This document shows positions 47,805-57,775 of a stretch of 64,000 bases of DNA, in pieces. The translations under genes were made by a program, and so were the position numbers. Within the stretch, counting starts at the first letter, position 1. Each line of letters starts with the position of its first letter. This DNA is from Lytechinus pictus. Taxonomy: Eukaryota; Echinodermata; Echinoidea; Temnopleuroida; Toxopneustidae. The stretch spans positions 10,802,217 through 10,866,216 of the forward strand of contig NC_087261.1 in assembly GCF_037042905.1 (NCBI RefSeq), in the 5' to 3' direction. Below the pieces are notes generated by a model. It saw only the letters and a list, made by a program, of their open reading frames with translations. It made no database searches and was not told the origin of the DNA.

Positions 47805-48190
47805 ACTTGACGACATGGCGAGATACCTTATCTTGCCATGTCGACTAAATAATGGCGCGATACGTTATCCTGCCAAGTCAGTCCACTTATAAAAAGTTAT
47901 ATGTTATAATTACGGCTGCCAAGCTACAGCTGGGGTAATAATATCCAAGTCCTTTGGAAGCGCATAGAGACATTATTCATAATCGTGATATGCGCTATAC
48001 AAGAACTGTTTATTATTATTATTATTATTATTATGTCAACATGGCGAGATATTTTATCTTGCCAAGTCGACTTAAATAAGTTACATGTCAACATAGCGAT
48101 ATATCGGGATTCTCGCCGGGACTTGTACACTTCATATCTCGCCATGTGGACATATCGACTTGACAAGATAGAATATATCGCTATGTCGAA
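47805..48190. repeat. Array of degenerate 32-bp palindromes (GACATGGCGAGATA / TATCTTGCCATGTC)
   Basis: The best unit is at 47811-47842, with two 14-bp arms (one mismatch) around CCT. Others are at about 47852-47874, 48034-48072 and 48085-48185, plus an isolated copy at 48552-48585. Arms vary but keep the CATGGCGAGATA core. Confidence 0.8.
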
Positions 48191-48193
48191 ATA

Positions 48194-48545
48194 ATAAGCG
48201 TATGAATTACTTAGGTGGCGGAAGCGGGGGGGGGGGGGGGGGACCTTTCCTCCTAAATTTGAGGTGGGGGACGGTCCCCCCTAGATTTTTAGTTGAGAAC
48301 CTTTGTTTTGCTTGTCAATTTGTTTTCTACGTCCCCCCCTAAATTGAGGTGGACCCCCCCCCCTAAAATCTTTTTGTCCCCCTAATTTTGGTTTATAACC
48401 TTTTTTTTCTTGTCAAAAAAATTTCAAAATTGGTGGTCCTTCTTATAAATTTTGGTTGATTTGCTTGTCAATTTTTTTACCTGTGTCCATCCCAAAATTT
48501 CAGGTGGACCCCCCTAATTTGTTTTGCCTTCCGCCGCCAATGATT
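48194..48545. repeat. G/C-run-rich repeat block with CCCCCCTAAATTTTGG words
   Basis: Repeated words of the form CCCCTAAATTTGAGGTGG and TTTGCTTGTCAATTTGTTTT recur about every 60-70 bp. The boundary reads GGCGGAAGCGGGGG on the left and CCTTCCGCCGCC on the right, which is inverted, so this may be a third nested insertion within the 1.1-kb element. Confidence 0.6.
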
Positions 48546-48765
48546 AATTAAGACATGGCAAGATAAAGTACCACGCCATGTCGTCACGTTAATGGCATTT
48601 TCAAGGCTCCATACTAGGGGTAATTATCCGGGGTAATTATCTGGAGGGTAAATTTCCGGGGGGGGGGGGGTATCAGTCCCCGCCGGTAAAAATATGGGGA
48701 TAATAATTTCCTTGAAGTAGTTATCAGGGGATGATTGCCCTAATTGGGTTATTGTTATAGAACCC

Positions 48766-51700
48766 AGGCGCGGATCCAGGATTTCGTGGGGAGGGAGGGG
48801 GGGCAAATTTGACCTGATTTTTGGCGCCCATATGTGTACTTTTCGAAAAATGGCGCATACTCCCTCCCGGCCAGGCTAACTAAAGTGCCTTAAATGGATT
48901 TTGAATTATCTTATAATCACATTAAAAAAAAACCAAAGACACCTTTTTCATGTGTTCTTGAAAAAAAAATCCATGAATATATAATGTAATATCAATGGGA
49001 GCGCAAAGCACGAGCGATTTTTTTTTTTTTTTTTGGGGGGGGGGGGTTCAATTTGGTTTAACTTCTAACCAGAGTAGGCCCTACTAGAATATTCTGTGAA
49101 CGGGAGCTGTAGTTTCTGTACTGTTGTGTTAGAATACCCTTCAATAATATTAATGATAACCTCTTGGGAATAATGCAATCGACTAATTCTCCTCATTCAG
49201 CATGGGTGCACGGGGGGGGGGGGGGGTGGCGAGGCCACCAAGTAAAAAACAATAAATGAAATGGGGGAGGGGTAGACGTCAAAGAAAATCTGATATTTCA
49301 TTCTTAAAAACAAATTGAGGTATCTCACAAGGCCTAAATAAATAATGAGAACGCGAAGCGCGATCTGATTTTTTTTTTTATAGATTTTTCATGTATTATA
49401 TCCTGAAAGCCTAAGTCAGGGGCGGACCCAGCTTCCGCCATTAGGGTGAGGGGCCATTTTTTCACCCATACTTTCCCCGATCGGCCGCTCAAAGTTGATT
49501 TTTTTTTTGTTTCTTTGAAGGGGTTGTCCCAGTGCCGTAATGAGCCAACATTTTCGAGGGGGCTCGATATGATGTATCGCATAAAATTAATAAGAAGTTG
49601 CCAGTGAGCGAAGCGAGCAAGCAAATATGCTGACATTTTTATTACAAAAATACAAGGTTGTGATAGATTTTGACATAATATTTGGAAAATAATATTATAT
49701 TTCATCCTAATCCCTTTCCCTTTCTCTCTATTTTTTCTTAGTCTTGATTCTCTCTTTTTTTTTTTTGGGGGGGGGGCAAAACACCCATGTCCTAACAGTC
49801 ATTTCCTAGCTTTACTTTATAAGCAACATAAATGTGTAATAATCTCTTAAGCCCTATGTAATCTAAAAATGAAATTTCATGTATTTTGTCCTGAAAATTG
49901 AACATTTTGGGCAATGTTTGTGAACCTGAACAGCGTATGTAACTAGATAATTACCACGAGCGCGAAGCCGGGCAGAAATGTTAAATATTCGTTCTGGCCT
50001 GGTCGAAAAGGGACATGTTAAGGATGTTTTGCAGTTAGCCATTAAGACGATACATATTTCAACGATTAAATAATGTGAGCGCGAAGCGCGAGCTGAACAT
50101 TTTTGATATTCCAACCTAAAAAGATGAGATTTCAAATCCCCCAATGGGACATTCGATTCATGTTTGTCAATCATGAAAAAGGATGGGTAATTTTTGGTAT
50201 CTTCCTACAATAATAATGCGAGCGCAAAGCGCGAGCAAATTTTTTTTGATATTTTGATTCGAAACTGGATAATTTTAGCACGTTTTGAATAAGATCAAGC
50301 TTTGTATCCTAAAAACATGCGTGCGCGTGTTTTAGAGTTAGACAGAATCCTGGCAATCTGAATACATTTCATTTTTTACCATAAAAATCAATAATGCGAG
50401 CGCAGAGCCCGAGCTGAAAATAATATTTGAAATTCCGATATGAAAAGGGTCAATTTAAGCACTGTTTACAGCACTGTGTATATAGGGAAATTTGATAGCA
50501 TTATATAAATAATGCGAGCGCGAAGCGCGAGCTGATATTTTATTATTTATTTGACCTAGGATCGAGACATTTTAGGCCTAAGGACATTTTGTCATCATAT
50601 AAGAATGATGACTATCTTCTCTTTCTTTTCCTAAAACTTGTTGATATTTATTTCTGAAAAAGGGACAATTTAGTTATAATAAATTTATACAAATTTTATT
50701 TCATATTTATTAATCTGTTAAGCCTAATGAGTGTGTGAAATTTGTTGACAGTGCATGAGGCCTGAAAACTTGATATTTTAAGTATTTTTGTAATCATGAA
50801 TAGGATTCATTGGTTGATATATTTTTAGCAAATAATGCGAGCGCTAATCGCGATCCGGATTTTTTTAATGGGGGGATTTAAGTAGTTTGTTATAAAATTA
50901 ATATATAGGTATACATAACTCACCAATCAAAATGCGAGCGCACAGCGCTAGCTCATAGGCCTTTATTATTCTTTTTACAATCGAGACACCTGAAAAGGTA
51001 TATTTAGAGAATCTTATATGAAATATAAAAAGACAATACGTAGGCCTACTTGGCATATAGTGCGAGCGCACAAAATGTTGCAAATGATGATTCAAACCAT
51101 AAAACTGACATTGTCCAGAGCACTTAAAACATAAATTGGTAAATAAAACAAAATAATGAAAGATCGATGTCCGAGCTGAATTATGTTTTGTATGTTGATA
51201 TCAAAACTTGATATTTTAAACTACATTTCAGCCTATTGAGCAAGATATGTATCTCATCGAACAGGCAATGTGAGCGCGATGCGGAGCGAAACTTTAATAG
51301 TGACATTAAATATTTTTTAAAATTGTTTTCCAAGTCTTCTTCTGACCTTATTTTATTCACTCGTCTTCCACCTTTTATGTTTCGTCTTCTTTTTTCTCCT
51401 TTCTTTCCCCTTTTTTTTTTCTTCCCCCGTTTTTCACAATTTATTTGCTCTGTCAACAGGGGGGAGGTTGCCCTCGGGCCGCCTCGATCCGCCTATGTTA
51501 GTAGTTGTTATGATGAACACGATGCATATCTATTAAGAAATGAATGCGACCGCGAAGCGCTAGCTGAAAACTTTTATAATGATGAAATGAAAAATACATT
51601 TTCAGTTGTCAGGTTAGAATATCAAATATTTTCAGCTTGTGCTTCTCGTTCGCATAAAAAACTGTAAGGTCGGGATGCGTATAATTATAACAAAACAATT

Positions 51701-51985
51701 TATTGATGCCAGCGCGAAGCGCGAGCTCAATTTTTTATATACTGACTTAAGAAGGACTAAGGTATAATTCCTATTCTAATTGCTTGTCCTTTTCTCTTCC
51801 TTTTTTCTGTTTCTTACCCCTTTTTGCGCCACCATGGGGGGGGGGGGGGGCAAAATCTTTGCCCCCTGGATCGACCTATGTATGTTGACTTGAAAAACAC
51901 TAACACTTACATGTGGGATTGAAGCAGAGGATGCATACCTCATTAATCAAATATTGCGAGCGCGTAGCGCGAGCTGAATTTGATA
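48766..51985. repeat. Array of GAGCGCGAAGCGCGAGC quasi-palindromes
   Basis: At least thirteen variants of ATGCGAGCGCGAAGCGCGAGCTGA occur, near 49000, 49350, 49605, 49957, 50074, 50219, 50395, 50513, 50838, 50933, 51270, 51548, 51712 and 51956. Most are preceded by AATAATG-like sequence and followed by GAA-TTTTTGATATT, suggesting decayed repeat units of about 100-300 bp. Blocks are separated by GGCGGATCCAG-like junctions and G runs (about 48765, 49425, 51475, 51865). The left border GGCGCGGATCCAGG and the right border near 53195, CCATGGATCCGCACC, are inverted. Short frames here are incidental. Confidence 0.8.
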
Positions 51986-52423
51986 ATAACCCCTTTTTGT
52001 GACCCTGAACATGGTAACTATCTCGCTAAACAGACTTAAAACTCGAAAACATTTTTTTTTCTGTTATCGTAAAACGGGATATTTTAATTCAGCCGCATTA
52101 ATTGAAGTTTTTGGGCAGGACATATATTTCACTATAAACAGGCAATGTTGCGTCCCCGGTCGAAAATGAATTTGCATGAAGCTCTCTAAGTTCAAGGTCA
52201 ATTTGGCGCCCTCGGTTGAACATAAACTTGGCGCCCCCATGTGAAATATAACTTGCCCTCCCTCCCCTCTCTGAAACATGTATTTGTCGCATTATGGTCA
52301 AAATTCAAATTAGCGCTCCCCTAGTTCGAACATCAATTTGGTGCCCCGCTAGATCGAACATCAATTCGGCGCCCCATAGTTCGAACGTCATTTTGGCGCC
52401 ATCAAATCGACGTCCAGGTCAAC

Positions 52424-53146
52424 ATCTCCCTCTTCCGTTTCCCATCTCCTTTTCTTTCTTTTATCCTCATTCCCCTTCCTTTTTTTTCTCTTTCTTTCTC
52501 TCTTTCTTTCCCCCTCTTCTTTTCCCCCCTTTCTTCTGTTTCCCCCCATCTTTTCTTTTCCCCTTTTCTTCTCTTTTTGCTGTCTTTTCTTTCCCTCTTT
52601 TCCTCTCTCTTTTCTCGTTTTTCCTCTCTTCCCACTTACTCTCTCTCTTTTTTCTTCTTCTTTTCCCACTTTTCCTCACTCCGTTCTTTTCTTTTCTTTC
52701 TTTTCCCTCTTCCAATTTTTTTCTCTTTTCCCCTTTACTTCTCCCTTTTTCTTTTTCTTTCCTTCTCCCTTTTTTCTCTTTTAATCTTTTTTCTTCTCTC
52801 CCTCCCCTTCCTCCCTCTCTCTCTTTCTTCTCTTCTTTTCCCCTCTTCCTCTCTCTCTCTTTTTTCTTATCTGTCTTCCCATCTTCCTCTCTATTTAAAT
52901 ATTCTTCTCTTCCTTCCTCTTTTTTTCTTCTTTTTCCCCCTTTTCCTTTCTCCTTTCTTTTCTTCTCTTCCTTTTCCCTCCTCTTTTTTCCCTCTTCTTT
53001 CCCCTTTTCTTCTCCCTTTTTTCTTTGTCTTTCCTTTTCCCTTTTTCTTCTCTTCCTTTCTCCTTCTTACTCTCTTTTCTATTCTCTTCTTTTCCCATCT
53101 TCCTCTTTTTTTTAAATTCTCTCCCTTTTCCCCCCTCTTTTTTTTT
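52424..53146. repeat. 720-bp polypyrimidine tract
   Basis: The plus strand is almost entirely C and T (TTTTCTTCTC, CCCTTTTC) for about 720 bp. The 273- and 210-codon plus frames (F, S, L, P only) and the lysine/arginine/glutamate-rich minus frames are artefacts of composition. Confidence 0.95.
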
Positions 53147-53291
53147 GAGCTGGGGGTGGGGGGGGGGGTGAGGCAGTTCCCCCTCGGCCCTCCATGGATC
53201 CGCACCTGATAGAACCCCATGGCCTCGTATCATTTGACCTTTGGACCTCTCGATGACATTTGATATATCTGATCATAATTTTACACACACT

Positions 53292-53367
53292 GCGGACTAT
53301 CGGACCCGCGGTCTATCGGACCCGCGGACTATCGGACCCGCGGTCTATCGGACCCGCGGTCTATCGG
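53292..53367. repeat. 16-bp satellite, right array (inverted)
   Basis: About 4.75 units of GGACCCGCGGTCTATC, the reverse complement of the left array at 47430-47585. It is part of the right inverted end of the 6.5-kb element and is shorter than the left array. Confidence 0.96.
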
Positions 53368-53714
53368 GATGTCCCCGTTAAGGTTAGGGTTTTATCCGCC
53401 AATACTCGTTAAGGGGTGCATTTTCAGAATATGGAAAATACGTGTTTAGGGTACTTTTCGAGACCCCATGGTCGCGCATGGTATCCACTCGTCAATGGAA
53501 GTGCCCCCCCCCCGGGGGCTTTATTAAATTAACACATTCATGTGGGCCTAATAAAGATTTCCGAATGAATTATAATGGCCAGCCAGAATTTCGTTGCCGA
53601 AATATGAAAGATAATCAGCATTTCGCTTCTATATAGGAGAGCGATTGCTGCCTCATGCCTTTACGAGTGAGTATAGCGAGAGATATAGAGTCATAGAATC
53701 AATATTATTATTTT

Positions 53715-54022
53715 ACAAAGTCGAACAATAACCATTTGGTTCAATCATCACTTCGCCTAATCACAATTTCGTCTCATATCCAGTTGCTCTAATATTCGTT
53801 TTATTTTCATTAATTTTGCCCAATTAACACTTAATCTAATTAGACCAAATGGTATATGGACTAAATGGCTATTGGACCAACTTGTTAGACGAAAATGATG
53901 AGTGGACGAAATGGCAATTAGACCATGTGGACATTGGACGAAATGATGGTGGACCAAATGATAGTAGACGAGTTGGCAATTGGACGAATTGGCATTGGAC
54001 CGAATGACAATAAACCGTCAAC
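53715..54022. repeat. Foldback repeat of the GACSAAnTGG family, copy 3
   Basis: Same layout as the copies at 23611-24010 and 24165-24555, with a shorter left arm. The right arm keeps the same succession of variants: GACGAAATGGCAATTA, GACCATGTGGACATTG, GACGAAATGATGGTG, GACGAGTTGG. It lies 200 bp outside the right duplication of the composite element. Confidence 0.78.
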
Positions 54023-54959
54023 CCCACAAGCAATTTTACTGCATAAAATTTACTGCGCATGCGTTTTTTTTATCACCATGACAACATAATCACCAAGGAG
54101 CTTCATAAATGACATTATGAGATGCAAATTGCGGGACCAAAATAACTCGCGCATCCACGGAAATCTCACGCTCATGATGGAGGCATTTGACCAGCTGGCC
54201 TCGAATGAAAATATTTGATTTCAAATCATGACTTTTCACAAGCCCTCAAAGATAATAATGGTGATGATGAGTTAGACATAATGGGCATAATTGGCATAAT
54301 AGCTCGGCGTCCTTATTCCCCACATCACTTGAAAACAATACCGTTAGATAGTAAACGTGGGAAAGGGACGTGTAACCATACAAATACAACAAACTTTCCC
54401 ACGATCTCGTGAATAGGAAAGTTACTTTTCTATAGGCATGCACCTGCTACTCGGTAAAAGCACCTGTATTGTCTTCGAGTGCTTGACTTGGTGCCCCTAT
54501 CCATCGCCATTTACTCCCCATACCTCTGGTAGCATTGCGACGCAGGGGATCAGATTTGCGAGGTGCCGTTCACATGATAAAATATATCCGAGAGATTGTG
54601 GTGTTTATATATACACTCCCCTGCGCTGCAATTAGCAAGCTACATCATTCTTTACCTGTTCCATACCAACTCTCTCCCTTTCATTTCCCCTCGTTCTTAA
54701 TTTCCTTCTCTTTTTACTCTCTCGAACTACATACACACGGGAATTTGGCAATATCGGTCATTAGAAATCATCAGATGTTCAAGACTTGCTAAAGATATCG
54801 TCATATTTGGTTGATTTCGCGAACTTTTCCACGATAGCGTATCTAATCCTGCGATCATATCACCATGATGAAATGTTCTCACTGTCCATGTTTTATCCTA
54901 TCCTTTACTATTCTGTGCCCACACACACACACACACAAAATATTAATTCATTGAATTTC
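54023..54959. other. Non-coding DNA
   Basis: No gene recognised. A short (CA)n is at about 54920-54937. Confidence 0.4.
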
Positions 54960-55230
54960 TTTCGAATGTGAACGGGTCAGCTAAGCCTGATCCCCTCATG
55001 TCGTACAAGTGGATCTGGTGGATTTCGTGTTGTAACGCAAACGGTGCACCTGCTGCTCTGGAATGCGTACCGACACGTCCCAATGAGTCAGCTAGCCAAT
55101 CAGAGCATCGGTATGCTCGGCGAACAGGTGTTAGAGCGCGTAATAAACAAAACAAGCTGTTGTCTCCTGTACGAACGTCTTCTTTTGAGGACCGGTTCAC
55201 TGAAGTGAAGCGAGCATGGGAATTCTGATG
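54960..55230. promoter_or_regulatory. Possible promoter or exon island
   Basis: GC content is higher than the surroundings and frames stay open on both strands. An AP-1 consensus, TGAGTCA, is at 55084-55090 and a CCAAT box at 55096-55100. Neither the plus frame (54968-55228) nor the minus frame (54943-55380) resembles a known protein or has clear splice sites. Confidence 0.22.
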
Positions 55231-57309
55231 TACATGTACTTCACACAGGATAGAAATCGGTTGTTTAAAACCACTTTTAAACCGCATCCCTCCTTCTTTT
55301 CTTCCGGATCCTTTCGAATATTCAGGATGGCGACAGTCTGCAGGGGATGATAATTTAACGGTTAATAATTTGAAGTTCAATTATTAAAGAGTTCTTTAGA
55401 ATTCAGGACAGTGATTGTGCAATTTAGATTGCTTGGATATTATCAGCAAATAAAATCCGGTTGGATTTTCGTCGAGATTTGTTCCTTGCCCTATAATAAC
55501 AAATCTTCGCGGCACCAACAAGATTATCTATCGTTTCTCTCCCGTTAAAAGAAAAGAAAGTTTGATTCACTTTGGCTAACTCTTTAGCTTTTGAATTAAT
55601 CATTACTTCTTGGGGGAGGGGATGGTTGATAGTATATATTTATTTGAATATTTTCATTCAGGCAAAATGACCAGCAAACTTGTAGACATGCGGTCTTTGG
55701 CCGATGTCATGATTAAAGTAAAATTTATGAAGGCCTACATAACGCATGCATAAGACATGATTCTGAATGGTACACAAAGCATAACATTTATTTGAAAAAA
55801 TCATATTCAGATAAACCTCTTAGTATTACTGATTACATTACTGTAGAACGGAAGAAAAATGATGATCTGGAGGTTTAAACTTTGAATTCATTGAATGATT
55901 GATGTGAAAAAGGGACATTTTTTAATGGTCATTGAAAAAAATATAGTATAAAACACATATGAATATGATATAAACAGACAAAATGGAAAATACATGTCGA
56001 AAACAAACGCCACAGGAAAAAAGGTAAATAACGAAAAACCTTTTAGACCAAGATCAGCAGCAGCTCTACATTTCACAAGATGGCGCTATTCAGTCTTTCA
56101 TTTTTAGTATTTCTTTCGTGCACTAAATTACAAATTTTATGACACCTTTTTTTTCACTTTCGCAGCCGAATCCTTCGCCCATTTCAGCTTGTTGAAAGCC
56201 AAATATTGGGTAGGTCATCGCTGGGAGTGACATAAAATAAATGTCATACCACATCAGTGTGAAACCTCGCTAACTAGGCTATGGGTTAGGGTATTTTCAT
56301 CGAGAAAAAATAAATAAATAACGCCAGTCAACTTTTTAAACTTTTTTTAAATCGCATGGATGAGCCAGGCGAGGCGATTTCATAAGATTCAATTCTTGAC
56401 ATGCTCGGGGGGGGGGGGGGGGGGGGAGGGGGATCATTTTTTTATTTTTTGCTTGTCGAAATCAGCACCCCCGTAAAAGAAAAAAATCTTTCCCAAGGCC
56501 CTAGCTGGACCCACACCTCTCAAGTCAATGCATGGTTTGTCATCAATATAATATACATGTGATTAATTACTTCGCGAAGATACTAGAAATACATGTAAAC
56601 GTCAGACATAACAATTTTCAATCAAATACCAAAGTACTCGATCCATGAAGTTAGAAATGCCGAATAATTCTCAGGAGGTTGGGCGACGCATCAGCAGTAC
56701 CTATCGGGTTTCTACCGGCGAGTCTGGCCGTCTACTCAACACATGGCGAGTCCGAGGGAGTGATATATATACTGACGGGTGATAACACCATATATTTACA
56801 TTCTTACATCAAGACTCAGTCCTGATTAAAATGTGGGATGTTTTTAATTCGTGTTTCGTCATGCATGATTTCTAAAACAATCTAATCGAATTTACCGACC
56901 GATGTTTCATCGACACAATGCACCTTGAAAAGGACGAATCTTGAGCAACCCCCTCCCCCCAAAAAAAAAAATTGAGGGGACCAGACACTCTAAAAAGTTC
57001 TCTGTTACATCATGGACCTACTACTTATCACATAATCAATAGGTTGTTTCGCTGATCTACGTTGGGGATTATAGTCAAATTTTCCCATTTTTTTGCTTTG
57101 TTTTAATAACCGTCTAGAAGGGATTTATTCTTGTCTATGTGTTAAGATGCTATAAATCACGATTTACCGTCTCCTCGGATGATCTACTGTAAAATTCTTA
57201 TATTATGTCCTCTATCCCCATCACGTAGGAACCCACGGCCAAAATAGGTCAACATGGTCCTTCCTACAACTGCAAAACAGATAGTCATGAGTATAAATAC
57301 CCTTACCCC
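55231..57309. other. Non-coding DNA
   Basis: No gene recognised. A run of 20 G lies at 56407-56426 and a CATGGACCTACTAC half-palindrome at 57011-57024. Confidence 0.45.
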
Positions 57310-57313
57310 TTAA

Positions 57314-57775
57314 AGGGGTAGTTCACCCTGAAGAAAAGTTTGTAAAAAGTTTGTAAAAATAACAGAAAAAACAATAACAAATATTGCTATAAAGGTTTGA
57401 GTAAAATTCATTAAATATTAAGAAAGTTATTAGAATTTGAAGTTTTTGATTTGTGACGAGCAGCTGCCCCATATGTCATGTCATATAAAACACATTAATG
57501 TCCATTTGTAATGGTTCATGGTGAATTATTTTTGTTTTCTTTTCAGACGGAAACGGGTATGAAATGAGTTTTCTAGTGATATACTAAAGATGACATTTCA
57601 TTGATTTTTACCATAAGATATGTAGGAAAGTTGCTCGTATTTGACGTCAAAAATCAAAATTATAACTTTTGTATTCTTTAATGGATTTTTCTCAAACGTT
57701 CGGCAATACTTTTCATTATTTTTTCTTTCATTTTTACAATAAACTTTACGGTCAGTGTGAGCTTCTCCTTCACCT
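57314..57775. mobile_element. TTAA-type foldback MITE (Kolobok-like), decayed right end
   Basis: Left end AGGGGTAGTTCACCCTGA preceded by TTAA (57310-57313). The right arm is recognisable (GGTCAGTGTGAGCTTCTCCTT) but its terminal bases and TTAA are lost. Internal blocks match the element at 29399-29859: AAGTTATTAGAATTT, GATTTGTGACG, GCAGCTGCCCCATATG. The minus frame at 57598-57801 is incidental. Confidence 0.65.

Larger units (their letters stand above)
47665..48765. mobile_element. Inner 1.1-kb foldback element nested in the composite
   Basis: Arms of about 130 bp: GGGTTCTATAACGATGACCC ... CTACTTCAAGGAAAATATTATCC ... C-run GGAAATTTACCCTCTAG on the left, and the close complement on the right (CCGGGGGG...AATATGGGGATAATAATTTCC ... 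GGGTTATTGTTATAGAACCC). It starts at the exact inner edge of the outer inverted repeat. The interior holds a palindrome array and an (ATT)n run at 48004-48033. Confidence 0.75.
46975..53517. mobile_element. 6.5-kb composite foldback element with an 8-bp target duplication
   Basis: The left end reads CCC, a run of G, then CACTTACATTGGCGAGTGGAT-GCGCGACC. The right end is its diverged complement, GGTCGCGCATGGTATCCACTCGTCAATGGAAGTG, then C-run and GGGG. GCTTTATT is duplicated at 46967-46974 and 53518-53525. Further in, both ends hold the 16-bp satellite in opposite orientation. Next comes a shared block, GTGTGTGTAAAATTATG-TCA ... GATACGAG-CCAT-GGGGTTCTAT, that closes the long inverted repeat at about 47673 and 53207. 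No transposase is visible, so it would be non-autonomous. Inner repeats are listed separately. Confidence 0.78.

Noticed and set aside
52294..53209. Long plus-strand ORFs of 273 and 210 codons
   Set aside because: They consist almost only of F, S, L and P because they translate a C/T-only tract; the complementary frames are only K, R, E and G.
54943..55380. 145-codon minus-strand ORF
   Set aside because: No recognisable domain and both strands stay open; more likely a GC-rich regulatory or unassigned island.
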